A DNA stretch of 36,864 bases from a virus. The stretch's first letter is position 1. Each line of letters starts with the position of its first letter. Below are positions 14,963 to 21,186 of this stretch, one piece after another. The stretch is taken from positions 1 through 36,864 of the IMG/VR virus record IMGVR_UViG_3300037516_000511, one strand, 5' to 3'. The translations under genes were made by a program, and so were the position numbers. The notes beneath the pieces are model-generated. The model was not told the origin of the DNA. It did no database searches and saw only the letters and a program-made list of their open reading frames with translations.

Positions 14963-15156
14963 AAGACAAAGCATTTACCATCTGGGGACAGCAGGCCATG
15001 GACGGCATTACGCTGGCCAAGTCTACTGAGTTTAGCCTGATGTTCGGAGTCGCCTACTTCGGCGAGATCTGGTTCCGGTATTGCGGCAAGTATCTCTACT
15101 GCCATCTGGACTGGGATAAAAGCGCATCGGCTTTGATGGAACGGAGGGGCGACTGA
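14959..15156 (+). CDS. Unknown small early protein
   Basis: A 65-residue protein rich in aromatic residues (FGEIWFRYCGKYLYCHLDW) with two Cys. No known family was recognised. ATGA overlaps on both sides tie it to the early operon. Confidence 0.65.
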   Translation: MKDKAFTIWGQQAMDGITLAKSTEFSLMFGVAYFGEIWFRYCGKYLYCHLDWDKSASALMERRGD

Positions 15157-15389
15157 TGAGCGCTCCAATCGACGACGGAGGTCCAGCCTTCCCAAACAAC
15201 GACGCGCATGGGTGCGCTTTTCCCGGTATGAATCTGTTCGATTATTTTGCTGGTCAGGCGCTGACTGGCATTTTAGCCGCATCAGGAGACGGAGGCGGTT
15301 ATGTTGATTACGATGACCGATGCGTTGCAAGGAGCGCGTGGAAAATGGCAGACGCCATGCTCGCCGCCCGGAAGGAGGTGCAATCATGA
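15156..15389 (+). CDS. Conserved small phage protein (GGPAFP...DYFAGQAL...ADAMLAAR)
   Basis: A 77-residue protein of a widespread phage type: DDGGPAFP near the N-terminus, GMNLFDYFAGQALTGILA in the middle and AWKMADAMLAARKE at the end. The family is common in phage early regions and has no established function. GGAGGGG upstream of the ATG is a good Shine-Dalgarno sequence. Confidence 0.82.
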   Translation: MSAPIDDGGPAFPNNDAHGCAFPGMNLFDYFAGQALTGILAASGDGGGYVDYDDRCVARSAWKMADAMLAARKEVQS

Positions 15390-15583
15390 GTCTTTTTCAG
15401 ATCCAGCTTCTCAAGGAAACCGCGCAAGTGGACCTTATCGTCGGAGCCATTTACATCATATTGGCAAGCTTTTTCCTGCTCTGCATCTGGCATTCCCAGA
15501 AAGTCCGCAAGCAACTGGACAAGCAGAACCGGCAACTGATTCGTCGGCATTGGCGCAAACTCAACCTGAGGGGCTTGAACTAA
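15386..15583 (+). CDS. Small membrane protein
   Basis: A 65-residue protein with one transmembrane helix (about residues 15-35, VDLIVGAIYIILASFFLLCIW) followed by a strongly basic cytoplasmic tail (VRKQLDKQNRQLIRRHWRKLNLR). GAAGGAGGTG five bases before the ATG is one of the strongest Shine-Dalgarno sequences in the genome. The role is unknown; possibilities include host membrane takeover or exclusion. Confidence 0.72.
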   Translation: MSLFQIQLLKETAQVDLIVGAIYIILASFFLLCIWHSQKVRKQLDKQNRQLIRRHWRKLNLRGLN

Positions 15584-15960
15584 TGCAGCCTGACGCAATC
15601 GACATTGCCATTGCTGAATATCTGGGATGGTCTCAGATCACCCCGCAAGACACCAGTGACAGGCGGTATGGAATCCGCTCAAACTCAGCCGGGGAGAAAT
15701 ACCCAATTGCGATGATTCCTCAGTATCACAAGGATCTAAACGCAATGCATGATGCCGAAATGGGCTTGGCAAAAAACCTGAGAATTGCTTACTCTAACTT
15801 GCTTACATCGTCCGGCAAATACCGAGAGTTCCATCGGATGTCGTCAGTGGCGATGAGTCGCGCTCATGCATTTGTTCGGGTCACTGGAAAATGGGAAGAT
15901 CCTGATCTGGACGAAGAGGACGAGCGGGACGGGGAGCTTTTGACTTATGTAAGTGTTTAA
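15583..15960 (+). CDS. Phage ABA-sandwich-like protein
   Basis: A 125-residue protein. AIDIAIAEYLGW at the start and IPQYHKDLNAMHDAEMGL around residues 45-62 match the pattern of a common phage ABA-sandwich family (IAE--GW ... P-Y--DLNAMHEAE). The C-terminus is very acidic (DPDLDEEDERDGE). The start is the ATG in TAATG, sharing one base with the preceding stop. Function of the family is not established. Confidence 0.72.
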   Translation: MQPDAIDIAIAEYLGWSQITPQDTSDRRYGIRSNSAGEKYPIAMIPQYHKDLNAMHDAEMGLAKNLRIAYSNLLTSSGKYREFHRMSSVAMSRAHAFVRVTGKWEDPDLDEEDERDGELLTYVSV

Positions 15961-15973
15961 ACCCTGTGCTGGT

Positions 15974-16297
15974 ATGGCTTATAAAGATCCAGAAAAGGAG
16001 AAAGCTTATTATGCATTATATCGCAAACTTAATGCAGAAAAACTACGCTCCCAAAAAGCCGCTTATCGTAAGGCTAATGCAGAAAAGCTTAAGGCAGAAT
16101 GCGCGAGATATAAAAAAGACAATCCAAAAAAACAGACTGCCTACAGAAAGAAATGGGTCGCAAATAATCCAATGAGGGAAGCTATCTACCAAGCCAAAAG
16201 AAATAATCCCGGACTACCCGAAGAATTACTTGCCGTCATCGTCATGAAAAACATGATCCGCAAGGAAATCAGAAACCAAACCAAACAAACAACATGA
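15974..16297 (+). CDS. Basic repeat protein related to HNH endonuclease N-termini, nuclease missing
   Basis: A 107-residue, very basic protein built of repeated N-EKL-----AYRK units (LNAEKLRSQKAAYRK, ANAEKLKAECARYKK). The same kind of repeat precedes the HNH domain in the endonuclease at 11815, but here no H-N-H residues follow. It may be a truncated mobile endonuclease or a stand-alone DNA-binding protein. The ATG at 15974 is preferred to the GTG at 15953, which overlaps the preceding stop. It is more AT-rich than its neighbours. Confidence 0.7.
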   Translation: MAYKDPEKEKAYYALYRKLNAEKLRSQKAAYRKANAEKLKAECARYKKDNPKKQTAYRKKWVANNPMREAIYQAKRNNPGLPEELLAVIVMKNMIRKEIRNQTKQTT

Positions 16298-16503
16298 ACG
16301 CCAACCAACTACAAAAAGAACTCGCCGAACTGTATCAGAACCTTAAGACCGGAGCCATTAAACCTCCAGTCGCCTGCGAGATGAACAACGCCGCAGGTAA
16401 GATGATCGGACTCGCCAAGCTGCAACTTGAATATATGCGCCTTGGTAAAGCCGCACCATCCGACAGCAACCGGATCGGACTGCTGGAATCCACTGGGATC
16501 TAA
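16294..16503 (+). CDS. Conserved small phage protein (NNAAGKMIG...QLEY)
   Basis: A 69-residue helical protein: ELAELYQNLKTGAI, then ACEMNNAAGKMIGLAKLQLEYMRLGK. This pattern is shared by small proteins found in many phage early regions, often near recombination genes; function unknown. Its leader is a 21-base run of only A and C (16273-16293) that lies within the 3' end of the previous gene. Confidence 0.75.
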   Translation: MNANQLQKELAELYQNLKTGAIKPPVACEMNNAAGKMIGLAKLQLEYMRLGKAAPSDSNRIGLLESTGI

Positions 16504-16515
16504 ACCAATTTCCGA

Positions 16516-16573
16516 CCAGTCGCCTGATTAATAACAACCAAACTCTTGGAGGAGGGCGGCGTCAGGCGGCTGG
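16516..16573 (+). other. Stem-loop in the leader of the triple-HTH gene
   Basis: CCAGTCGCCTGA (16516-16527) pairs with TCAGGCGGCTGG (16562-16573): 12 bp with one G-T wobble and a 34-base loop. An A/C-only tract (16590-16608) then leads to the ATG at 16610. It could be an attenuator, an operator (inverted repeat) for the HTH protein that follows, or an RNA processing site. Confidence 0.55.
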
Positions 16574-16609
16574 AAGGACTCATTCGACTAAACCAAACCA
16601 AACCAAACT

Positions 16610-16996
16610 ATGAACGACTGGACACAAACAATTGATTGGACCCGAACTGATGCAGACATCGGACGCGAAGTAAAACTGACCCGGTTCCGCATTAGTCAGA
16701 TCCGCGTGATGGAGACCGGCCTTACCAGCAGAGGCCGCGAGATCAAACCGCCCGAGGACTTTGCTCCTGAACGATCCGTTGAGAAGACCGCCAAAAAGTA
16801 TGGGGTTTGCAATCACATCGCCCGTCGCTGGCATAAATCATTGGATCTGATCAAATCGATTGGAAGGATGCCGGAAGACTTCGCCCCGGTCTACAAGATC
16901 CATCAGAACGCGACCGCTGCTAAATACGGCGTAAGTGCTCCAACCGCTAACCGCTGGATCCAGCAATACCAATCCCAACTGACCGAGCAACCATGA
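16610..16996 (+). CDS. DNA-binding protein with three HTH-like repeats
   Basis: A 128-residue protein with three consecutive helix-turn-helix-like units: residues ~12-35 (TDADIGREVKLTRFRISQIR), ~57-76 (VEKTAKKYGVCNHIARRWHK) and ~99-118 (NATAAKYGVSAPTANRWIQQ). Units two and three are each preceded by the same PEDFAP linker (48-53, 88-93), showing internal duplication. It begins the recombination gene group and overlaps the next gene at CCATGA. Regulator or origin-binding protein is plausible. Confidence 0.8.
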   Translation: MNDWTQTIDWTRTDADIGREVKLTRFRISQIRVMETGLTSRGREIKPPEDFAPERSVEKTAKKYGVCNHIARRWHKSLDLIKSIGRMPEDFAPVYKIHQNATAAKYGVSAPTANRWIQQYQSQLTEQP

Positions 16997-17397
16997 GCCA
17001 AACAGCCTTCACCGGGAAAGTATCCCAAATGAAGCCAGATGCCCGCTGGCTTGCTTCCGAGGATTTTATTGGGCTTGGAGAAGTCGAGTTTGAGATTGCC
17101 CAAATCTTCCAGAACTCCGGCGAGATTATGCAGGACGGAAGGAAAAAGGACTTCTTTTCAATTGGATTTGTGAAGACCAACAAGCAACTGGTCTTAAATG
17201 CCACAAACCGCAAGACGCTCTCCAATGCATTCGGGGCGAAGGTCGAGAAATGGATTGGTCAAAAAGTGCGCCTGTTTGCTCAGGACGGGGTTAAAGCAGT
17301 CAGCGGTGGAGTTACTACCGGCCTGCGGATCAAAGCCGACAGGATAGCCCGTGATGCGCCAATTGACCCCTTTGCCAGAATGGAGGTGGCTAAGTGA
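16993..17397 (+). CDS. OB-like recombination-associated protein
   Basis: A 134-residue protein. Residues ~13-105 (DARWLASEDFIGLGEVEFEIAQI ... KQLVLNATNRKTLSNAFG ... KWIGQKVRLFAQ) follow a pattern of small OB-fold-like proteins that commonly sit next to phage exonucleases. The exact biochemical role of that group is not known to me; ssDNA binding or annealing support is possible. It overlaps the exonuclease gene at GTGA. Confidence 0.68.
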   Translation: MSQTAFTGKVSQMKPDARWLASEDFIGLGEVEFEIAQIFQNSGEIMQDGRKKDFFSIGFVKTNKQLVLNATNRKTLSNAFGAKVEKWIGQKVRLFAQDGVKAVSGGVTTGLRIKADRIARDAPIDPFARMEVAK

Positions 17398-18032
17398 TTA
17401 TCCATGAATGCGCTCAAGGGAGCGACGAATGGCTTACCCTTAGATCCGGCAAGCTCACGGCGAGTTCGGCAAAGAAAGTTTTCACTCCAACCAAGGGAGA
17501 CCTCAAGGAAGGCGCAATCGAACACATCTACCAACTTATTGGGGAATGCTACGATCCTGATTACATTTACTTCGCCGGGAACAAATTTACCGAGCGAGGC
17601 AACGAAATGGAGCCAGCCGCCCGCAAGCAATTCACGGAATTGATCGGGATTGAAGTCCATGAGGTCGGATTTATTACGCAGGACAACGGCGTGATTGGAG
17701 CGTCACCGGATGGATTAATTAAAGGCCCAGATGGCGCTTGGCTGGAAGGGTTGGAACTTAAAGCGCACAACCCAGGCAAGCACGTTGAGTTCGTTCACAA
17801 GGGAGTCCTTCCGCCAGAACATCGCTTGCAGGTTCATCTCAGTATGGTTGTAACCGGCTTTAATACTTGGCATTTTTTCTCTTTCCATCCAGATATGGCT
17901 CCGTTGCACATCATCACCGAACGGGACGCATTCACTGAAAAACTGGAGAAATCCTGCAAGGAATTTCTTGCTCTGTATCAGACCGTCCGTAATGAGGTCG
18001 TCAATAAACTCACCCCAAACAAAACCAAATAG
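17394..18032 (+). CDS. YqaJ/lambda-exonuclease family 5'-3' exonuclease
   Basis: A 212-residue alkaline exonuclease. Motifs in order: QGSDEWLTLRSGKLTAS (8-24), ERGNEMEPAAR (67-77, Glu71/Glu73), GASPDGLI (102-109, Asp106), LELKAHNPGKH (120-130, Glu121-x-Lys123) and QVHLSMVVTG (146-155, Gln146). This is the catalytic order of the lambda Exo/YqaJ recombinases that resect DNA for strand annealing. The GTG start has a strong Shine-Dalgarno (GGAGGTGG, 17382-17389) and overlaps the previous stop. Confidence 0.92.
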   Translation: MIIHECAQGSDEWLTLRSGKLTASSAKKVFTPTKGDLKEGAIEHIYQLIGECYDPDYIYFAGNKFTERGNEMEPAARKQFTELIGIEVHEVGFITQDNGVIGASPDGLIKGPDGAWLEGLELKAHNPGKHVEFVHKGVLPPEHRLQVHLSMVVTGFNTWHFFSFHPDMAPLHIITERDAFTEKLEKSCKEFLALYQTVRNEVVNKLTPNKTK

Positions 18033-18033
18033 T

Positions 18034-18402
18034 ATGAACAACCAAAACCCACAAAAAGGCGGCATGATTGTCGCCCTCAAGATCGATGTCATGAAGATCA
18101 CCCGTGAAAAGCTCTTTACTGGCAAGAACGGAGCCAAATACCTTGATTGCGTCGTCTTTATCGACAACGAGAAGGGCCAATACGGAGACAACGGCATGAT
18201 CGTCGAGGATGTATCCAAGGAGGACAAAGCCAATGGCGTTAAGGGCGTGATCTTGGGCAACTGCCGCATCATCCGGGGAGAGGTCGCTGGTCAGTCTCAC
18301 GGGGCTGGAATTGCCAATCAGATGCGTCCGCCGATGACGCAGGCTACTCCGGTCAATCGCGGGGCAAGTAACCTCCAAGACGATTCGGATATCCCATTTT
18401 GA
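18034..18402 (+). CDS. Single-stranded DNA-binding protein-like, with DDSDIPF tail
   Basis: A 122-residue protein. The N-terminal part (ALKIDVMKITREKLFTGKNGAKYLDCVVFIDN ... QYGDNGMIVEDVSKEDKANGVKGVILGNCRI) is strand-rich and OB-like. A flexible Gln/Pro/Asn linker follows, ending in DDSDIPF, the acidic tip typical of bacterial SSB proteins that recruits partner enzymes. It follows the exonuclease through a TAGTATG junction, so it likely protects and hands over resected strands. Confidence 0.83.
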   Translation: MNNQNPQKGGMIVALKIDVMKITREKLFTGKNGAKYLDCVVFIDNEKGQYGDNGMIVEDVSKEDKANGVKGVILGNCRIIRGEVAGQSHGAGIANQMRPPMTQATPVNRGASNLQDDSDIPF

Positions 18403-18440
18403 TCCAAACCATTTCCGTCCGGTAATTCTGCCAACGGACC

Positions 18441-18486
18441 GCCCGGCTCTTGCGATCTTTTGGAAAATCTATCGCAGGGGCCGGGC
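18441..18486 (+). other. Perfect 16-bp mRNA hairpin after the SSB-like gene
   Basis: GCCCGGCTCTTGCGAT (18441-18456) pairs along its whole length with ATCGCAGGGGCCGGGC (18471-18486), with two G-T wobbles and a 14-base loop. There is no T tract, so it is not a classical terminator. The two wobbles are on the RNA strand drawn here, favouring function as RNA over a DNA operator. Likely roles are transcript stabilisation or RNase III-type processing between SSB-like and downstream genes. Confidence 0.8.
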
Positions 18487-18502
18487 AACGCTCTAAATCA
18501 CC

Positions 18503-18787
18503 ATGACCCCACCAACATTCAGCAAACAAAAGATGCCGGTGCAAAAGCACTCTTGGTATAACAATAAGAAGCGGGACTACGCTACTCTAGGGACGATCAA
18601 ACTTGGAAGAGGCCGGGACGAACCGCCCGTTGAGCCTAGAACCATTGATCCGGTTGCGGGCCTTAAACCAGCGGACGCTTGGAATGGCGGCAATGAAGAC
18701 AAAGCCGAATTGCTACGCTGGCTTTCAGTCAATAACCTTCACGACAGACAGCCGGTTCAAAAGAGCCGACATTACTCAAATAAATAA
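18503..18787 (+). CDS. Unknown early protein
   Basis: A 94-residue basic protein with Trp/Tyr/Asn-rich N-terminus (KHSWYNNKKRDYATLGTIKLGRGRDEPP) and AELLRWLSVNNL near the C-terminus. Family unknown. It follows the long hairpin and is not overlapped with its neighbours. Confidence 0.62.
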   Translation: MTPPTFSKQKMPVQKHSWYNNKKRDYATLGTIKLGRGRDEPPVEPRTIDPVAGLKPADAWNGGNEDKAELLRWLSVNNLHDRQPVQKSRHYSNK

Positions 18788-18791
18788 CACC

Positions 18792-19139
18792 ATGATTACT
18801 GCAACCGAACTCGCCAACGCACTGAATAGCGTCCTACCCTATGTCGTCACCCGTGTAATCAATTGCGGAGAGGAGGGATGCCAAGAGCCGAATTGCTGGA
18901 GTTGCTGGGGATCAGAAATGGCGGAGGCGGAAGCAACCATCGCTGAAGCCATATTCCAAGCATCCGGCAAAGTCCTCAAGGCGTGGAAGGCAGACCAGAA
19001 ATGCCAATGTGATGCTGGTGATTTCCGGCACCGGGTGATTCCTCCGATCTGTCCCGAATATTTTGGGGACGATGAGTTTTGCGGCGTTTGCTGGCATGAC
19101 AAGGAATGTCATCAACTTAAACCAAAGACCACAATATGA
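18792..19139 (+). CDS. Cys-rich, probable zinc-binding protein
   Basis: A 115-residue protein from the ATG at 18792. Ten Cys residues occur in three groups: 25, 30, 35, 38 (NCGEEGCQEPNCWSCW), 71 and 73 (KCQC), and 87, 97, 100, 106 with His107 (CPEYFGDDEFCGVCWHDKECH). The spacing suggests two zinc sites. I do not recognise the family. It overlaps the next gene at ATGA. Confidence 0.72.
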   Translation: MITATELANALNSVLPYVVTRVINCGEEGCQEPNCWSCWGSEMAEAEATIAEAIFQASGKVLKAWKADQKCQCDAGDFRHRVIPPICPEYFGDDEFCGVCWHDKECHQLKPKTTI

Positions 19140-19342
19140 CCCCGGAACAACGAGAAAAAATAAGGGCCGACATCCACAGGGTCGCTTCAGTTCTGCCTGT
19201 TGAGGTGCTGGCGCTTGGATACCTCAGATACGAGAAATTGCGTCTGCTTAACGCCTCACAATATGCGGACTTGAACCGGAAAACCTTAACAGGGCAGGGT
19301 CATTTTGACGACTTGGTCGATCAACTGGAGGAGCCGAAATGA
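19136..19342 (+). CDS. Unknown small early protein
   Basis: A 68-residue helical, charged protein (MTPEQREKIRADIHRVASVLPVEVLALGYLRYEKLRLL...). No motif is recognised. It is held in the operon by ATGA overlaps at both ends; GGAGGAG before the next ATG lies in its 3' end. Confidence 0.62.
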   Translation: MTPEQREKIRADIHRVASVLPVEVLALGYLRYEKLRLLNASQYADLNRKTLTGQGHFDDLVDQLEEPK

Positions 19343-19542
19343 AACGCGCCATCTATGTAGGAGACGATACTGGACTCCTGCGGTACGGCATGACCGGGAC
19401 CATAACGCTGTTTGAGTCGCCCGATTCTTCTTTTGTCTGGTTTGCCCCTGACGGTCAAAGGCATGGAGCATGGATGACCTACCGTTGCGATGCTTACGTT
19501 GCCGCCGAAGACCAACAAAGACACTGCCCAAAACACCCATGA
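19339..19542 (+). CDS. Unknown small protein, SH3-like barrel candidate
   Basis: A 67-residue strand-rich protein: AIYVGDDTGLLRYGMTGTITLFESPDSSFVWFAPDG. The pattern of short strands with a G-x-x-G turn resembles small KOW/SH3-like barrels in phage early genes, but this is only a visual likeness. GGAGGAG upstream is a good Shine-Dalgarno. The end (KHP) comes from the CCATGA junction. Confidence 0.62.
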   Translation: MKRAIYVGDDTGLLRYGMTGTITLFESPDSSFVWFAPDGQRHGAWMTYRCDAYVAAEDQQRHCPKHP

Positions 19543-19763
19543 GCGACACCCCAGAAACCCAATGCGAAACTCCGCACTACTACGGATGCGCCTGCCACGA
19601 AAAAGAATGGCAGAATAAATGGCAGTGCGCTGTCGAGCTGGCCGCGCAGGCCGAGGCAAAACTAGACGCACTCGTCGAGCACCACACCAGAATGATCATC
19701 GCTCACGAAAAGGAAATGGATGCGCTCAAAGCCGAGCTTGAATCAAAAACACCCCACCCATGA
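19539..19763 (+). CDS. Small MSDTPET-start helical protein
   Basis: A 74-residue protein with an N-terminal MSDTPETQCET segment, Cys/His residues (GCACHEKE) and a long helix (AVELAAQAEAKLDALVEHHTRMIIAHEKEMDALKAEL). The first 20 coding bases and flanking leader are duplicated exactly at the next gene. It belongs to a group of phage early proteins that start (S)DTPET; function unknown. Confidence 0.7.
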   Translation: MSDTPETQCETPHYYGCACHEKEWQNKWQCAVELAAQAEAKLDALVEHHTRMIIAHEKEMDALKAELESKTPHP

Positions 19764-20098
19764 GCGACACCCCAGAAACAGACAGTCTTCTCGAAGGAGA
19801 GGGCACGCAGTGCAGCGTAAACATAGTCAAGCTCCTCGATCTCTGCCGCAAGTTTGAGCGCGAGCGCAACGACGCCCGTAATACCAAGTGGGCACGCGAA
19901 ATTCACTCATGCCACAATGCCTGCGTCAGGCCCATGTGCGTTCTGAGGCGCGAGCGGGACGAAGCCGTCGCCGCAATAAACGACTGCGTGAATTGGGCTA
20001 ACGGAAAAGAAGACGAATGGGGGACTCGCGCTGAAAACTCCTTTAACTTCCTGCATCGTTTCTTGGCCAAATGCAAAACCGACCAGCCAAAACCATGA
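19760..20098 (+). CDS. Second MSDTPET-start protein, Cys-containing
   Basis: A 112-residue protein: MSDTPETDSLL, then LLDLCRKFERERNDARNTKW (the LxRxFERERDxA pattern common in phage early proteins), Cys residues at SCHNACVRPMC and a C-terminal helix. Possible metal site, unproven. It starts from the second copy of a 25-bp repeat (19755-19779). Ends PKP at a CCATGA overlap. Confidence 0.72.
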   Translation: MSDTPETDSLLEGEGTQCSVNIVKLLDLCRKFERERNDARNTKWAREIHSCHNACVRPMCVLRRERDEAVAAINDCVNWANGKEDEWGTRAENSFNFLHRFLAKCKTDQPKP

Positions 20099-20415
20099 CC
20101 CCAGTCCAAGACCGTCTCTTCCTCGCCGCACTAAATCAAGCTGGAATCCCGGCCCCGGTTGCTGAGTATAAGTTCCATCCAATCCGCAAATGGCGCATGG
20201 ACTTCGCTTGGTTGGATCAGCGGGTATTCTTAGAGATTGATGGCGGTCTGTGGATAGGCGGAAGGCATACGAGACCGGGTGCAATGCTTAAATCATGGGA
20301 GAAGGAGAACGCCGCAGCAGTCCAAGGCTGGCGAGTATTAAGATGCCAGCCGAGGGACTGCACAAAACCAGCAACGATCAACGCCATTAAGGCCGCACTA
20401 AACCAAACAATATGA
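20095..20415 (+). CDS. Small PD-(D/E)XK-like endonuclease (DUF559/VSR-like)
   Basis: A 106-residue protein. KWRMDFAWLDQRVFLEIDGG places Asp36, Glu47 and Asp49 as in small restriction-like nucleases, followed by GGRHTRPGAMLKSWEKENAAAVQGWRVLRC, a typical continuation of DUF559/very-short-patch-repair-like proteins. It could resolve DNA structures or degrade host DNA. The ATG at 20095 overlaps the preceding stop; an in-frame ATG at 20071 is an alternative start. Confidence 0.78.
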   Translation: MTPVQDRLFLAALNQAGIPAPVAEYKFHPIRKWRMDFAWLDQRVFLEIDGGLWIGGRHTRPGAMLKSWEKENAAAVQGWRVLRCQPRDCTKPATINAIKAALNQTI

Positions 20416-20597
20416 CCGACAATCACCTCGACCCGCCAGACGAACCCGAACCGCCGGAATGGTATTACCGGCTTTGGGTATACCTAGAGGAAGAGCAACC
20501 GCCTAAGACAGTCGCTATTGCTATTCAGCAAGCAATGAGGGCATGGGTTGATTGCATGAATCAGGAATATGACGCAGCAAGGGAAGGAGGAAGGTAA
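20412..20597 (+). CDS. Unknown small acidic protein
   Basis: A 61-residue acidic protein (MTDNHLDPPDEPEPPEWYYRLWVYLEEEQPP then a helix VAIAIQQAMRAWVDCM). No family is recognised. Starts at an ATGA overlap after an A/C-rich tract. Confidence 0.62.
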   Translation: MTDNHLDPPDEPEPPEWYYRLWVYLEEEQPPKTVAIAIQQAMRAWVDCMNQEYDAAREGGR

Positions 20598-20599
20598 CC

Positions 20600-20884
20600 A
20601 TGACAGACGAAGAGAAAGCCCGCGCCAAAGAGCAAGCCAAGCGGTTCCTGTCGGCTCCATTGCCAGAGCCAACACCTGAAACCAAGCCAGAGCGTAAAAA
20701 GCGCAAAGTCGGCTGGACTAAATCCAGGGCGCTTCCGATCGGAGTCTATCTCGCCCAAGCCCGATGCATCAAGCCATATCGGGTCCAAATGCGAAAAGGA
20801 GGAAAAGCGTTTACTTTTGGTCGCTTTGATACTGTCGAGGAGGCGGATCAAGCGGTTAAGAAATGGCTTGAGGAGAACGGATGA
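20600..20884 (+). CDS. Orphan AP2-like DNA-binding protein
   Basis: A 94-residue protein. The N-terminal half is charged (Lys/Arg/Pro-rich); residues ~44-92 (LPIGVYLAQARCIKPYRVQMRKGGKAFTFGRFDTVEEADQAVKKW) fit the three-strand-plus-helix AP2 pattern. AP2 domains in phages usually sit behind HNH nucleases, as at 29857; here the domain stands alone. GGAAGGAGGAAGG upstream is a strong Shine-Dalgarno. It is the last gene of block A. Confidence 0.78.
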   Translation: MTDEEKARAKEQAKRFLSAPLPEPTPETKPERKKRKVGWTKSRALPIGVYLAQARCIKPYRVQMRKGGKAFTFGRFDTVEEADQAVKKWLEENG

Positions 20885-20975
20885 AAATGGTTGCGATATG
20901 ATGGGGATCTGCTTAGATGCAGTTATCCCGATGGGATGCGGAATTGAACCCCCGCCATTAGAACATGAAAACTTT

Positions 20976-21048
20976 GCCGCCCCTCCAAGAATTGTCTGCG
21001 TTTGTTCCGCAGGGTTCAACTTTTCTGGAGTGGGCGGCTTTTTATTTT
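20976..21048 (+). terminator. Terminator at the end of early block A
   Basis: GCCGCCC (20976-20982) pairs with GGGCGGC (21032-21038); the adjoining CTCCA and TCTGGAG extend the stem, and an inner hairpin CTGCG/CGCAG lies in the loop. TTTTTATTTT follows directly. The multi-part stem plus T tract is a good rho-independent terminator. Confidence 0.85.
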
Positions 21049-21063
21049 CCATACGGCAGGGGC

Positions 21064-21069
21064 TATAAT
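21064..21069 (+). promoter_or_regulatory. Candidate -10 box TATAAT for early block B
   Basis: A perfect TATAAT lies 16 bases after the block A terminator, in AGGGGCTATAATGG. No good -35 is seen; at a 17-base spacing the hexamer is TTTATT, within the terminator T tract. The start of transcription would be near 21076, giving a leader of about 110 bases before the ATG at 21187. Confidence 0.55.
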
Positions 21070-21089
21070 GGAATCGTAAACCGTGAGAG

Positions 21090-21166
21090 CGATGGGAGGG
21101 CTAATCATTCCCGCATATGCCGATCCAGCTACGTCGGACCCAATCCACGGAGTAGCTAAACTTTTT
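21090..21166 (+). ncRNA. Structured leader or small RNA candidate
   Basis: GGGA...TTCCC (about 21093-21111) forms one hairpin. CCGA (21120-21123) and TCGG (21134-21137) form another whose loop contains AGCTAC (21127-21132); this can pair with GTAGCT (21152-21157), as in an H-type pseudoknot. TTTTT follows at 21162-21166. It may be a regulatory leader of the replication operon or a short terminated RNA. I match no known riboswitch class. Confidence 0.35.
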
Positions 21167-21186
21167 AATCTCACTTAAGTAAACAC

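Larger units (their letters stand above)
20885..21186 (+). other. Intergenic region: terminator, promoter and structured leader
   Basis: No convincing gene lies in these 302 bases. From left to right: a hairpin GGGATCTGC/GCAG-TT-ATCCC (20904-20929), a terminator (20976-21048), a TATAAT box (21064-21069) and a leader with nested pairings (21090-21166) ending at a T5 run. Short ORFs here cross these structures and are not supported. Confidence 0.75.

Noticed and set aside
15301-15960. Long in-frame extension (219 codons) of the ABA-sandwich-like gene
   Set aside because: It would cover two well-supported short genes (15156 and 15386). The ATG at 15583 in a TAATG junction fits the conserved N-terminus IDIAIAEYLGW.
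20930-20965. tRNA/tmRNA-like T-arm on the - strand (GGGGGTTCAATTCCGC)
   Set aside because: The T-stem does not close at five pairs, and no matching 5' acceptor strand or anticodon arm was found at the right distance.
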